From Alkaliphilus sp. B6464 (GTDB lineage Bacteria; Bacillota; Clostridia; Peptostreptococcales; Natronincolaceae): a stretch of DNA of 64,000 nucleotides. Below the pieces are notes generated by a model. The model searched no databases, had not been told where the DNA came from, and saw only the letters and a list, made by a program, of their open reading frames with translations. Positions 1 through 9,680 of this stretch are shown piece after piece (the first letter of the stretch is position 1; every line of letters begins with the position of its first letter). The translations under genes and the position numbers were made by a program. Location of the stretch: positions 248,001 to 312,000 of the forward strand of contig NZ_CP058557.1 of assembly GCF_018141165.1 (NCBI RefSeq), in the 5' to 3' direction.

Positions 1-170
1 AACAGCTCTGACAGAAGTGCATATACATCTGTGTAGTAATAATAAAAAGTATTTCTGTTGATCTCACATGCTGTAGCAATATCCTTAACTGTGATTTTAT
101 TAAGTGGACGCTCATTCAGCATCCTTATGAATACCTCACGAATCATTTTTCTGGTATATTGCTGTGCCAA
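1..170 (-). CDS. TetR/AcrR-family transcriptional regulator, N-terminal part
   Basis: The gene runs off the left edge, so only about 56 N-terminal residues are visible. They form a typical TetR DNA-binding domain: a first helix, then the turn-helix KITVKDIATACEINRNTFYY, followed by the YYTDVYALL segment that starts helix 4. The start is a TTG codon (168-170) placed just downstream of a strong AAGGAGGTGG ribosome binding site (complement of 175-184). Such proteins are usually ligand-responsive repressors. The ligand domain and target genes lie outside the window. The family call is secure, the function is unknown. Confidence 0.85.
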   Translation of the reverse strand, partial: MAQQYTRKMIREVFIRMLNERPLNKITVKDIATACEINRNTFYYYYTDVYALLSEL

Positions 171-297
171 GTCGCCACCTCCTTAACCCCTTGTATGTAT
201 TTAAAATTATAACACATGGTAAGTTATTTGCAAATGATCCATCATCATATGATTTATTTTACTGGCTTTTCATAAATATAGATTCTATATAAGCTTG

Positions 298-543
298 CTA
301 AAACCATTGTGGGTTTTCTTCAATAAAGGTTAAACATTGCTCCAGATCATCTTCTTTCAAGTTATACCATTGTGGTTCATAAGGTGATAAAACATCTACT
401 ACTGAATTCGTTCCTATTATACAAAAATGCTCTAAATTTTCTCCCTCAACTCCACAATTATCTTTTTTAATAAAATCTACGTATTTAGAATCTTTGATTT
501 TAAAGAATATCAATCTGTTATCATTACCATATACATAGAACAT
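298..543 (-). CDS. Small hypothetical protein, possibly the 3' part of a decayed gene
   Basis: This 81-residue acidic protein has no signal peptide or membrane segment and belongs to no family I recognise. No ribosome binding site precedes its ATG. Upstream, at 608 on the same strand, an ATG with a good AGGAG site opens a reading frame (MYTKFNENYNL) that stops after eleven codons, then continues as RWYPAKYTD in the same frame towards this ORF, which lies in another frame. That pattern suggests a longer gene carrying one nonsense change and one frameshift. It sits beside two other small unknown genes on the same strand. Confidence 0.4.
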   Translation of the reverse strand: MFYVYGNDNRLIFFKIKDSKYVDFIKKDNCGVEGENLEHFCIIGTNSVVDVLSPYEPQWYNLKEDDLEQCLTFIEENPQWF

Positions 544-660
544 AAATCAGTATACTTAGCTGGATACCATCTCTATAAATTATAATTCTCATTGAATTTC
601 GTATACATTTTAACAACTCCTACTAATTATATCTTATCTTTATTGCTTTATTCCTTGGTT

Positions 661-1401
661 TTACAATTTCCAATCACTATATATACTCCATTTTTTATTT
701 CGATTATTGTATTCTAGAACAGCCTCGGTATTCGTAAAATGCTCTTTTCTTTTAAATACTTCAAATATTTTGTCGTAATTATAGTTTCTTCCAAGTTCAT
801 AAATTCTTACTCCAGTTCTATGATTCCAAAAATAAGTATTTTCAAAGTCAAATAAGATTCCATTTTCTGAATTAATAAAGATATAGTCAATTATTTCATC
901 AGGTATAGGTTCTATGTGCCTTTTTCTTCCCTTAAGTGCTTTTAAAATTTTACCATGAACCACATTCTTATAGCTTTGAATATTTTTTATAAATATCTTA
1001 GTCCAATAATCATCGTCATGAGCCATATATAAATAATCATTGCTCATCCAGTTTATATGTGCATCATATAATGGCTCAAACTTGTGTTTTAAATATAATA
1101 ATTCTGCTAATTGAAGCTTAGTTATATTATCCAATGTGTTCATATTTTTATAGTCAATCCAGCAAAAATCACCGTAGCTATAAACGTTATCATCTATCAA
1201 ATCTTTCATATTTTCTTTATCTGCATAATCAAATTTAATATCACTATGATATTTCCCATCACCAAAGCATCCATTTAACAGTAGAATATTATCTGGTTTG
1301 TTCTCTATAAATTCCATAAATTCAGAAAACGTTGCGCCACACGAAAATATTTGATTGTTTTTAAAATCACTTACTACATAATAAAAATGTCTGCATCTCA
1401 T
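661..1401 (-). CDS. Hypothetical protein of 246 residues
   Basis: This is a cytosolic-looking protein rich in aromatic, Asp and Asn residues. It has no signal peptide and no membrane helix. I cannot assign a family. It is the second gene of a probable small operon: the YcxB-like membrane gene ends upstream with only 14 bases between them. Standalone aromatic-rich proteins of this size in Firmicutes are sometimes immunity proteins of polymorphic toxins, but no toxin is visible in the window, so that remains a guess. The ATG is preceded by a GGAGG site (complement of about 1409-1413). Confidence 0.55.
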   Translation of the reverse strand: MRCRHFYYVVSDFKNNQIFSCGATFSEFMEFIENKPDNILLLNGCFGDGKYHSDIKFDYADKENMKDLIDDNVYSYGDFCWIDYKNMNTLDNITKLQLAELLYLKHKFEPLYDAHINWMSNDYLYMAHDDDYWTKIFIKNIQSYKNVVHGKILKALKGRKRHIEPIPDEIIDYIFINSENGILFDFENTYFWNHRTGVRIYELGRNYNYDKIFEVFKRKEHFTNTEAVLEYNNRNKKWSIYSDWKL

Positions 1402-1415
1402 CTAATTACCTCCAG

Positions 1416-1766
1416 TTAATTGCAATAATAAGTTTTCTTAAATCTGTTTTCAAACTTTGGTATAATGAAGCTTTTAAATTTCTCTATATCTTTAACATCC
1501 TTTTTGCGAACTAATGAGGCTTGATTAACGTTTAAGTAAAAGATAAAATAATCTTTGCTTTCTAAGAGCTGAAAAAACTGCTCGTATCTCAACTCCCCTT
1601 TTGAATTAAGTGATTCATTCCCAAAAACAACTTTATCATCATAGAATTCCAATACAGCTACACTTCCAAAGGTACCTGTTTTATCTGTAGATACTCGTTG
1701 TTTATTTTTTCTTTCTACCCTAAAGTAAATTACAATAATTATTAAAATGAACATTATAGCCCACAT
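1416..1766 (-). CDS. YcxB-like domain membrane protein
   Basis: The 116-residue product begins with one hydrophobic segment (residues 1-16), then a basic linker, then a beta-rich domain with the pattern YEQFFQLLESKDYFIFYL and a following basic LVRKKDV. This matches the YcxB-like C-terminal domain, which normally follows two membrane helices. Only one helix is present here, an in-frame stop lies directly upstream, and no clear ribosome binding site precedes the start, so the protein may have lost its first helix. It is the first gene of a probable operon with the 246-residue protein. Function of the family is unknown. Confidence 0.55.
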   Translation of the reverse strand: MWAIMFILIIIVIYFRVERKNKQRVSTDKTGTFGSVAVLEFYDDKVVFGNESLNSKGELRYEQFFQLLESKDYFIFYLNVNQASLVRKKDVKDIEKFKSFIIPKFENRFKKTYYCN

Positions 1767-2310
1767 TATAATAATAGTTTGTTTTCATATTTAGTTCAAA
1801 AACTGGACATTAGTCAAATCTAGCATCACCAATATAGATTGCTCTAATCTTTTTCATCTAATATCATCTCCTTTTAGGACTCGCTTTTAACTTATATATA
1901 TTATATAATCTCTCTATCAACCCATCAAGCTATTACTCCATCTATCTCCTTAACTTCTCTGATTTCGACCCAAATTTTACCCGCAAACAACTATATGTTA
2001 TGGCCAAATCCTATTTTTTCTCCTCCGAACCACAATACGGCATCAGAATTATTTATTTGATTAGTTTTTAACTTTATCAAAAATGGAGAAACTCTAGTTC
2101 TAAATAATAAGTTGATATGTGAATCATTCTGTGCTAATATGAGAAAGTTGAAATTTAGGTAAGTTTAAAGGCAATAATCTCGAAATCAATGTTGAAGATT
2201 TTGATAAAATCATTAATGTTGCAAGGGTTATCGCCTCGGCTATCATGTTAACTTCATATTGACTCCATTAGGTTGTCTTATGGAAATTACTTTAAGGGAG
2301 GAATATTAAA
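1767..2310. other. Intergenic stretch with repeat fragments
   Basis: No intact gene is visible. The stretch holds one member of a dispersed repeat at about 1893-1985 (shared with 26075-26160 and, weakly, 35180-35270) and a partial copy of the HVE-tail repeat near 2025-2055. A coding-like scrap on the plus strand near 2170-2265 reads LEINVEDFDKIINVARVIA. The strong AAGGGAGG site at about 2294-2301 belongs to the next gene. Confidence 0.5.
2025..2056 (-). repeat. HVE-tail dispersed repeat, partial copy 1
   Basis: Read on the minus strand this segment gives IILMPYCGSEEKK followed by a stop. It matches the last part of the copies at 15.1 and 36.4 kb (IILMTYCGDK). The HVE part itself is not preserved. 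Confidence 0.45.
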
Positions 2311-4587
2311 TTGCAAAAAGGTTGGAAGACTATCTTTAAATATACATTGAATTTAATTTTAGCAATGTGTCTGGTTTTAGGCATGCCAATTTCAAAATCG
2401 GAGGCCACTTCTGATAGAACCGAAGGCAAAAAGACCATTATATTGATATTGGATGAGGTCAGCTTAGAAGAAATACTTAATAGCGATACTCCAAATATCG
2501 ACCTGTTGCTGGAAAATGGGGCTATGGGCTTTATGAATACACGGGCAAGGTCGAGTTTATCCAATAGAGGCAGCACTTATCTTAGCTTAGGCATGGGTGT
2601 AAGAACTTTGGCATCAACTCAAGGCGGATTAGCCTTTGAAAGGAACAAAATGTATCCTCTGTCAGACTATAACTTAGTACCGGAATATGTTACTGTCAGC
2701 GACCTTTATAAATTATATACAGGCAAAACCCCTCCAGATGGTGAGATAATAAATGTTGCCATTGGAGATATAGAGAGAACTGCTTTAGATATCACCCCTA
2801 ATAATCAGGTTGGGCTTCTGGGCAAAATAGCTAGGGAAAAAGGTCTTGTAATTGGGGTTGCAGGAAATAGTGATTTAAATACATCGTCCAGAGAAGTCAC
2901 CATGTTGGCTATGGATGAAAATGGTGTAATTCCTTTTGGTTCCGTAGACTCTGATTTATTAACTGCTGATGCTGATGTTTTTGGGGGAATCAAGATAAAT
3001 CAAGAAAGGCTCTTAGAGGAGGTAGAACGCATTTTACCCCATGTCGATATGTTGTTTATAGATTATGGCGATACTGCAAGGATACAGAAAACCGACCGAT
3101 TGACTACAGTTTCTGTTAGGGAAGAACAAAAAATTAAAGCTATTGAGCGGGCTGATTCATTCCTTGGTCAGGTTATCAATGAAGTCGACCTGGGAAAAAC
3201 CTTATTTATGGTCATAACTCCTAATCCTTCAAGGGAAATGGTTAATCAAGGCAACTTTGCCTTAACTCCTATCATTATGTCAGGTGCTAACACCGAAAAA
3301 GGATTGCTAACCTCAAATACAACTCGCAGGGAAGGATTGGTCACCAATTTTGACTTTGGACCTACTATCCTTAATTTTTTTGGTATTGCTGAATCTAAAA
3401 GTTTTATTGGAGAACCAATGCAAGCAGTAAGCAATGAAAATCCTACACAAGTTCTGCTTAGCAATCAAGCGCAAATTTTATATTTGAGGAATTATCGAAG
3501 TGTTTTTCACCGGTCTTTTATTATTTTGGTAGGTATAACTTTAGTTGGATTTTACTTGCCACGATTTACAAAATGGAATGGATTGCCCGCTAAGATTCTT
3601 AATTATCTAAGCCTGACAGTAATAGCAATACCTTTAACGATGATGACTGTCTCACTGTTTGGCTATAAATCCATAATTTTTGATCTTCTTTATGTCTTTG
3701 GTGGTGCCTTTCTTATAGCCTATATTTTAAATAAAATCTTTAGACAAAATTTAATGACTATGGCTATTTTGGGATTGGCAACCAGCGTATTACTGTTGAT
3801 AGATATTTATTTTGTGGAAAAGTTGATGATTATTTCTCCTTTAGGATCTGATGCTATTGCAGGCGGCAGGTTTTACGGCATAGGTAATGATTATATGGGT
3901 ATATTGCTGGGTTCTACTTTATTAGGCGTTTTTTCATTGTTTCATCTATATAAAATTAGCAAGCCCATTATGGCTGTATCTATAACTTCTTATATGTTTT
4001 TGGTGATAGTGGCCCTTAGCCCTTTCTTCGGAGCTAATATGGGTGGAACATTGTCCGCCATGTTGATTGCTTCATTAACTTTACTGACAATCTTCGATAA
4101 AAAGTTTTCCCTTAAAAAGATAACGATTATAGTTATTGGAGTTATTGTGGGAATTATTCTGCTAGCCACATTGGATGCTTTATTTAATCCAAATCCCACT
4201 CATGCGGGAAAAGCATTGGAGTCTTTAATAACAGGTGGATTGGGTAAATTTTTTGAGATAATTAATTCCAAACTAGGGCAAGTCTTTTGGAATTTAATTC
4301 ATGCTTCATGGAATGTCATTTTATTTTTACAAGCCATTTTAATGGTTTTATTATATAGATATAAAAGTGAAATTTTAATGAAAATCCGTGAAAGCTATCC
4401 GAATTTATTTAAAGGATTTGCTGTGATTCTATTAGGCGGGATAGCTATTTTCTTATTTAATGATACGGGCACAATAGCGGCTGCTTTGATACTAATCTAT
4501 TTATTTATACCCTTAGGAATGTTGGTAAATAAGGACAATTTAAAAAAGAGAGTTAAGTTGCAAGAAGATGGTTCCTATATTCTATAG
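2311..4587 (+). CDS. Membrane protein with alkaline-phosphatase-superfamily ectodomain
   Basis: The 758-residue product starts with TTG behind a strong AAGGGAGG site. Residues 1-30 form a signal or first membrane helix. Residues 38-370 resemble the alkaline phosphatase/sulfatase fold: a first strand IILILDEVSLEEIL with a candidate metal-binding Asp, LFIDYGDTARI, and a later region DFGPTILNFFGI of the kind that closes the metal site. Residues 400-740 hold about nine hydrophobic helices. Similar proteins are widespread in Clostridia and of unknown role. Extracytoplasmic phosphohydrolysis or lipid-linked transfer is a reasonable inference. The stop codon lies inside the terminator hairpin. Confidence 0.65.
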   Translation: MQKGWKTIFKYTLNLILAMCLVLGMPISKSEATSDRTEGKKTIILILDEVSLEEILNSDTPNIDLLLENGAMGFMNTRARSSLSNRGSTYLSLGMGVRTLASTQGGLAFERNKMYPLSDYNLVPEYVTVSDLYKLYTGKTPPDGEIINVAIGDIERTALDITPNNQVGLLGKIAREKGLVIGVAGNSDLNTSSREVTMLAMDENGVIPFGSVDSDLLTADADVFGGIKINQERLLEEVERILPHVDMLFIDYGDTARIQKTDRLTTVSVREEQKIKAIERADSFLGQVINEVDLGKTLFMVITPNPSREMVNQGNFALTPIIMSGANTEKGLLTSNTTRREGLVTNFDFGPTILNFFGIAESKSFIGEPMQAVSNENPTQVLLSNQAQILYLRNYRSVFHRSFIILVGITLVGFYLPRFTKWNGLPAKILNYLSLTVIAIPLTMMTVSLFGYKSIIFDLLYVFGGAFLIAYILNKIFRQNLMTMAILGLATSVLLLIDIYFVEKLMIISPLGSDAIAGGRFYGIGNDYMGILLGSTLLGVFSLFHLYKISKPIMAVSITSYMFLVIVALSPFFGANMGGTLSAMLIASLTLLTIFDKKFSLKKITIIVIGVIVGIILLATLDALFNPNPTHAGKALESLITGGLGKFFEIINSKLGQVFWNLIHASWNVILFLQAILMVLLYRYKSEILMKIRESYPNLFKGFAVILLGGIAIFLFNDTGTIAAALILIYLFIPLGMLVNKDNLKKRVKLQEDGSYIL

Positions 4588-4602
4588 GAACCATCTTTTT
4601 TA
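4565..4602 (+). terminator. Intrinsic terminator overlapping the stop codon
   Basis: A 15-bp perfect stem (AAGATGGTTCCTATA with its complement) closes a three-base loop and runs into T residues. The TAG stop of the upstream gene sits in the right arm. Confidence 0.9.
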
Positions 4603-4701
4603 GGTTTCATTGATAACGCGGACTTGTATAATGACTCCCCTGGGCAGAATAGATGAAGGCTTGTACATTTAACTTAATTCTTCAAAACCCTTGATATAAG
4701 G

Positions 4702-4758
4702 CTATTTATTCCCTATCAACACAACTGCCTCAACATGGGTTATGGCGAGAAGATTATA
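4702..4758 (-). repeat. HVE-tail dispersed repeat, copy 2
   Basis: On the minus strand, between two stops, the frame reads YNLLAITHVEAVVLIGNK and then stops. The HVEAVVLIG core resembles the C terminus of RlmD (HVETVVLLSK) encoded at 59.76 kb. No start codon or upstream coding sequence belongs to it. The rest of 4603-4820 shows nothing recognisable. Confidence 0.5.
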
Positions 4759-4820
4759 CTAATACGCCGAAGTATAGAGTTTTGTATATTAATATCCCAC
4801 CTTAGACCCATATTAAAGTT

Positions 4821-6011
4821 TTATTGTCTCTGCTCTCTCATTGTCTTTATCATCATTTTAAAATCTGTATTATTATACATAAATATAACTATATGTGCAT
4901 CACTTTCCCTTATAATATCATCAATAGTCATATCTAAATCCTTGATATATCTAGGGTCTACTAATTGAACTTCTTCAAATATATCAGCAAATAACCATGA
5001 TGTAGGGGCTTGATAACTATCTCTAAAGATAATAACTTTTTTATTAGTTAAAGCCTCCTCATTTCTTATCTTCAAGATAGAACAAGCATTACCAAACATA
5101 TATGCACCACCATATAGTATCTCTTCTTTATTTCTATCTCTAGCAACAAAATCTTCTTCTTTTCCCTTCACATCCATAGTTCCATTAAATTTAAAATACT
5201 CATAATTTTGCTTGTTTTTCATATGAACATATGGTATTACCTCATCTTCTTTTACTAACTTATTAAGATTTTTGTTATAGCTTCCTAGAAAATATCCTTT
5301 ATCAAACATAGTTGTAATATATTCATCCCAAGGTTTATTATCTAATATATTCATTTTTTCAATAATATATTTAAAACCTTCAAATGCACCTATACCATTC
5401 CAGTGATGGTCTGTTTTAAAATATAGTTTCTCTCTTTCTTGTTCAGTGAATTCTTTAAAAAAATGTTCATCTACATCTATAAATTTAGTTTTTTCTGTAT
5501 CAATATATTTCTTAAACCTATTTTTATTATTTATTGAGTTTTCCAATCCTCCAGTGTACTTTGGATATAAATGAGATAACATACTCTCTTTATGAGGAGT
5601 AGATACATAATAGATCTCTTTATTTGTTTCTATTCCTATTTGAGCTAATTCATTTATATCATTAGCCAAATCTTCTAGTTCTTCATCTGATATTACCTTT
5701 GATGGAGTTGGCATAATCCAATTATCATCTAATAAATAATAATTTCTAATTTTATTATTTCCTAAAACAAGATTTGCCTCTGTATATATCATAGAAAGCT
5801 CTTCCCTAAATGGAAATTGATCAGAAAAATAAGATTCAAATTTACTAGTATATACACCTTTCTTTATATCTTCTACAGTTGGTTTTTGTTGTAATGTTCT
5901 ATTTTCTGAAGCACTAACTACTCTATCTTTGCTTATTATGTTAATAATAAATGTTCCCATAATCATTATTACAAATGGTATGGTTATCCACTTAGCTTTA
6001 TTATTATTCAT
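4821..6011 (-). CDS. DHHW-family (AlgJ/AlgX-like) O-acetyltransferase-type protein
   Basis: The 396-residue protein has an N-terminal membrane anchor (residues 7-28) and an outward-facing catalytic domain. The signature KTDHHWNGIGAF (DHHW at 201-204) and the later FRDSYQAP (Ser332) are the elements of the SGNH-like active site of AlgJ, AlgX and DHHW proteins. These proteins receive acetyl groups from a partner MBOAT protein and put them on extracellular polysaccharide or wall polymers. The MBOAT gene lies just upstream on the same strand, 11 bases away, so the two form an O-acetylation operon. The acceptor polymer cannot be read from the sequence. Confidence 0.85.
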   Translation of the reverse strand: MNNNKAKWITIPFVIMIMGTFIINIISKDRVVSASENRTLQQKPTVEDIKKGVYTSKFESYFSDQFPFREELSMIYTEANLVLGNNKIRNYYLLDDNWIMPTPSKVISDEELEDLANDINELAQIGIETNKEIYYVSTPHKESMLSHLYPKYTGGLENSINNKNRFKKYIDTEKTKFIDVDEHFFKEFTEQEREKLYFKTDHHWNGIGAFEGFKYIIEKMNILDNKPWDEYITTMFDKGYFLGSYNKNLNKLVKEDEVIPYVHMKNKQNYEYFKFNGTMDVKGKEEDFVARDRNKEEILYGGAYMFGNACSILKIRNEEALTNKKVIIFRDSYQAPTSWLFADIFEEVQLVDPRYIKDLDMTIDDIIRESDAHIVIFMYNNTDFKMMIKTMREQRQ

Positions 6012-6022
6012 ATCATATCCCC

Positions 6023-7432
6023 CTAAAATCTAAAATATAAAAACGGATTATAGGTTGAACTTATCAGTATCACAACAATTGAAAACATTAATGTTACTAA
6101 AAATATAGAATGTAAACAGTATGCCAGATTGTTTTCCACTAACCTCCTATTTCTCATTTCTATTGTATTTTTTACCTTCGATACTATAGGTGTTGCAAAT
6201 AGGATAGCTAAAATAACCATATAACCTGAACTATTTATATATATCAAGAATGAATTATTGTATAATAAGTTATTTCTACCTATTAAAATCTTTAAAAACT
6301 CAATTGCTTGGATTATGTTTTCAGCTCTAAATAACACCCAACCTACCATAACTATAAGTAATAGATATATATGTCTAAATATCCTAGGAAGCTTGTCCAG
6401 TATTTTTCCAAAGAATGCCTTTTCAATAGCTATTAGCATTCCATAGTATAATCCCCATACAATAAATGTCCAATTAGCTCCGTGCCATATACCTGTTAAA
6501 GACCAAACTACAAATAAATTCCTATATTGCTTTATTGGATTAACCCTGTTACCTCCCAAAGGTATATATACATAGTCTCTAAACCAGGTACCTAAAGATA
6601 TATGCCATCTTCTCCAAAACTCTGATACAGACTGAGAAATATAAGGATAATTAAAGTTTTCCAGAAAATCAAATCCGAACATTTTTCCAAGTCCTATTGC
6701 CATATCACTATATCCACTAAAATCAAAATATATTTGAAGTGTATAACATATGATTCCAAGCCACGCTTCCATGGTTGATAAATCTGATATTTGAGAATTA
6801 AAAACTCCATCAGCTATAAGTCCAAGCTGATTGGAAAATATAACCTTCTTTGCTAAACCAATTATAAATCTATCTACTCCCAATGCAAATTTATTTAATG
6901 AGTGTTCCCTATTATTTATCTGCTCATCTACAGTCTGGTATCGCACTATAGGACCTGCTACCAACTGAGGAAATAAACTCAAATATAATGCTAAATCAAA
7001 AATATTTTTTTGAACTCTTCCTTCCCTTCTATAGACATCAATTACATAACTCATTATTTGGAACGTAAAAAATGATATTCCTAATGGCAAGGCTATTTGG
7101 GGAATATCTAAATTAATTTTCATTATAGAATTAATATTAGCTATAAGGAAATTTGCATATTTAAAGATAACTAAAATTCCTAGATTAAATATAATTGAAA
7201 ATATTAGCCATAACCTCTTTGATTGACTATTCGTAGATACTTTAATGCCAAAAATGTAATTTATGAATATTGATATTATCATCAAAAATATATACTTTGG
7301 TTCTCCCCAAGCATAAAAAAACAAACTAGATAATAACAGTATATAATTTTTAAATTTATTATTTGAAACATAATAAATTGTTAAAACTATTGGCAAAAAT
7401 AAAAATAAAAATACCAAACTACTAAATACCAT
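6023..7432 (-). CDS. MBOAT-family membrane O-acyltransferase (AlgI/DltB-like)
   Basis: The 469-residue protein is built of about ten to eleven membrane helices. The family core is clear: EFWRRWHISLGTWFRDYVYI (His277) and TGIWHGANWTFIVWG, in which His317 is the invariant catalytic histidine. PLGISFFTFQIMSYVIDVYR and PQLVAGPIVRY are further AlgI hallmarks. It should move acyl groups, usually acetyl, across the membrane for transfer by the downstream DHHW protein. Length is normal for the family and nothing is missing. The cognate sugar polymer genes are not in the window. Confidence 0.92.
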   Translation of the reverse strand: MVFSSLVFLFLFLPIVLTIYYVSNNKFKNYILLLSSLFFYAWGEPKYIFLMIISIFINYIFGIKVSTNSQSKRLWLIFSIIFNLGILVIFKYANFLIANINSIMKINLDIPQIALPLGISFFTFQIMSYVIDVYRREGRVQKNIFDLALYLSLFPQLVAGPIVRYQTVDEQINNREHSLNKFALGVDRFIIGLAKKVIFSNQLGLIADGVFNSQISDLSTMEAWLGIICYTLQIYFDFSGYSDMAIGLGKMFGFDFLENFNYPYISQSVSEFWRRWHISLGTWFRDYVYIPLGGNRVNPIKQYRNLFVVWSLTGIWHGANWTFIVWGLYYGMLIAIEKAFFGKILDKLPRIFRHIYLLLIVMVGWVLFRAENIIQAIEFLKILIGRNNLLYNNSFLIYINSSGYMVILAILFATPIVSKVKNTIEMRNRRLVENNLAYCLHSIFLVTLMFSIVVILISSTYNPFLYFRF

Positions 7433-7755
7433 TATGTGTTATTCTCCTATCTTAAACTTTTTAACGTTAAACCTATATCATGTTAACATAATACCTTTAA
7501 ATTTACAATTATTAAGTTTAAACAGGATTTATTTATTTCTGCGTAATAGTTTACTTTTGCGTATACAATAGACCCCCCATAACAAAAATTCCCCCAAGCA
7601 CAAGCCCAAGGGAACAAAAATACACCTATTTAAATAAATTTTAACTTTATTTGTTATGATCATTATAAAGGTATTGATGCAGTAAAAAATACTATTATTT
7701 GAGGTATGAAAATGGGGTATTCTTTCGTATTTTAAATATCTCTTGACGAGGGATA
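7433..7755. other. Intergenic region between MBOAT and lipoprotein genes
   Basis: This 323-base AT-rich gap should hold the promoter of the O-acetylation operon (near 7470-7520) and the 3' end of the lipoprotein transcript. A weak minus-strand terminator candidate lies at about 7590-7615: a short stem of TTCCC with GGGAA followed on that strand by five T residues. Nothing else is recognisable. Confidence 0.4.
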
Positions 7756-8391
7756 CTAATAATTATAGTGGGCTATCTCGATCTCTACTGAATTCACTTG
7801 ATGAGTTTCATAATCAAAAGCAAAGGAAAGCCTGTTGTTTCCTAATCGATAAGCTTTTATTCCAACACTTCCATCAGGATTTTTAAACTCCTGATGGTCA
7901 GTTGTAATATCCAGCAACTTTTCATCAACCTCAGAAACAGTTAGACCATTATAGTTCTCACCATTAATTAAGGTATTGCTGTTGTCATATTCGTACTGGT
8001 AGGGTAAAGAAATAAATGACACGGTAACTTGATTAATCAAGCATTCTTCAAAATACATGGTTTGGTTCATTAGGGGATTTAAGAACTCAAATTTGCAGTA
8101 TAACTTATTATCTCCGCCCATATAGCCCTCTAAAGAATAGCTTCTTGAAGGCATAACCTTACCTTCAATCCCTTCCTCTAAACGTTTATCTAAGGCAACA
8201 ACATATCCCGCATCTTGTATGTCCTTTAATCGTGTATCTCCTACAACTAATTGAAAGTCACCATAATCTATTATTACATCTATTGGGTCAGCTGCTTCTG
8301 ACTCCTTTTCCAGTTCATTGCTACAACCTGAAAGTATTAAGAGAATCACAAGAAAAATTAGTATATATTTTATTCCGTTTTTACACTGCAT
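7756..8391 (-). CDS. Putative lipoprotein
   Basis: The 211-residue product has a lipoprotein signal: a basic start (MQCKNGIKY), a hydrophobic core and the lipobox LSGC with Cys at position 23. The mature part is acidic and beta-strand rich, without a family signature I can name. It lies 52 bases downstream of the membrane protein gene on the same strand, so the two are probably cotranscribed and may act together at the outer face of the membrane. Confidence 0.75.
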   Translation of the reverse strand: MQCKNGIKYILIFLVILLILSGCSNELEKESEAADPIDVIIDYGDFQLVVGDTRLKDIQDAGYVVALDKRLEEGIEGKVMPSRSYSLEGYMGGDNKLYCKFEFLNPLMNQTMYFEECLINQVTVSFISLPYQYEYDNSNTLINGENYNGLTVSEVDEKLLDITTDHQEFKNPDGSVGIKAYRLGNNRLSFAFDYETHQVNSVEIEIAHYNY

Positions 8392-8443
8392 AAAGTAACA
8401 CCCCTGTTTTTCTAATATTTATTATCTATATCCATATCAAGGC

Positions 8444-9532
8444 TTACTCTTGAGCTGTTGAATGGTATTTCATACCTAAAAATGTATCAAAGTCTTTTTG
8501 AAAGCATTTTTCAAGCTCACGACTATATCCAATAACCATATGATTATGAATGTCATTGTATATTTGCAGTATCTGATCAGCTTCAGCATCTTTTTTAACA
8601 TTTAAACTTGTATATCTCTTATTGATATCAAATAATTTAATACTTATAGATCTATTGAACCCTCCCCCTTTTTGTATTACTGTGTGTTCACTGCGGTAGG
8701 CCCATATAGTATCATTATTGTCCACTAATTGGGCTGCCGCACCGTCTAAATAAAAAGTCCATCTACTTCCTACCCATATCTTTTTGCCTACTGGTATGGC
8801 TGTAGAAAAATCAGTCTCAAGTTCTTTAAAGCTTATTGACGGATTATTATCAATGTATTTTAATATATTTTTCTGATAAGAACCACTGAAAGCTTTTATT
8901 AGTGTATAAATAGCAAATAATACTAAACCGATGGATGTAATTCCTAAAAGAACAACAGCATCCTCATTTAATTTACCAATATATCCTTGTTTTAAAACAT
9001 AGGGAATAGCAAATCCATTTATTTCTTCTGTTGTATAGCCAAGATATTCCATAAATCTAACAAAATAACGGTATTCCTCATCATCCATCTTTTGAAGTGT
9101 TCCTTTGACTTCAAGGGAGGAAGTAGGATATTCAATTTTTTTGTCCAACCAATCATAGGTTTCGTCCACTATCTTATTTGCCAATTCAATGTCTGATTTG
9201 GAAATGGAAACCCCCATTAGATTCTCATCATTTGTAGGGATTACATAGTCGGATCTTATGGTGGTTGAAATATTGGTTTTCTTATCAGTAGAGGAGGTAT
9301 CCATATAGGCGCCAGGTGATAGATTCATTTCTGCTGTTACATATTGATTATTATAGTCGACAACACTGATATCCTCCAACGGAGTAGGTCCCTGAATTAA
9401 TTTAATAGGTGCAAAATCAGAGTAAACAAGATATACGATAATAAGAGTAAAAATAATAACTGTTCTAAGTAAAGCTATGTTTTTCCCTTTCTTATTGAAT
9501 AATGATAACATTTGAGATTCATAAATTTCCAT
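8444..9532 (-). CDS. Two-helix membrane protein, DUF6709-like
   Basis: The 362-residue protein has one membrane helix near residues 23-40, an outer domain of about 150 residues, a second helix near 192-215, and an intracellular C-terminal domain that ends with a PH-like pattern (WTFYLDGAAAQLVDNNDTIW). I recall similar clostridial proteins under DUF6709, but this is from memory. Function is unknown. It is followed by the lipoprotein gene. A GGAGG site precedes the ATG (complement of about 9540-9545). Confidence 0.6.
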   Translation of the reverse strand: MEIYESQMLSLFNKKGKNIALLRTVIIFTLIIVYLVYSDFAPIKLIQGPTPLEDISVVDYNNQYVTAEMNLSPGAYMDTSSTDKKTNISTTIRSDYVIPTNDENLMGVSISKSDIELANKIVDETYDWLDKKIEYPTSSLEVKGTLQKMDDEEYRYFVRFMEYLGYTTEEINGFAIPYVLKQGYIGKLNEDAVVLLGITSIGLVLFAIYTLIKAFSGSYQKNILKYIDNNPSISFKELETDFSTAIPVGKKIWVGSRWTFYLDGAAAQLVDNNDTIWAYRSEHTVIQKGGGFNRSISIKLFDINKRYTSLNVKKDAEADQILQIYNDIHNHMVIGYSRELEKCFQKDFDTFLGMKYHSTAQE

Positions 9533-9680
9533 AAAAGTGCCTCCAATCCATATTATTAGATAATAAATATTATATATATCTCTCTACATTATTGTATATA
9601 CTACTAAAGTCTTGTTTTTGATGGATTGAATAAAAATTAACAATATCAAGCATGTTTAAAAATATTTAAAAATCCAAAAA

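Noticed and set aside
4735-4968. 77-codon plus-strand frame
   Set aside because: It lies mostly opposite the DHHW gene and an HVE-tail repeat and shows no coding features of its own.
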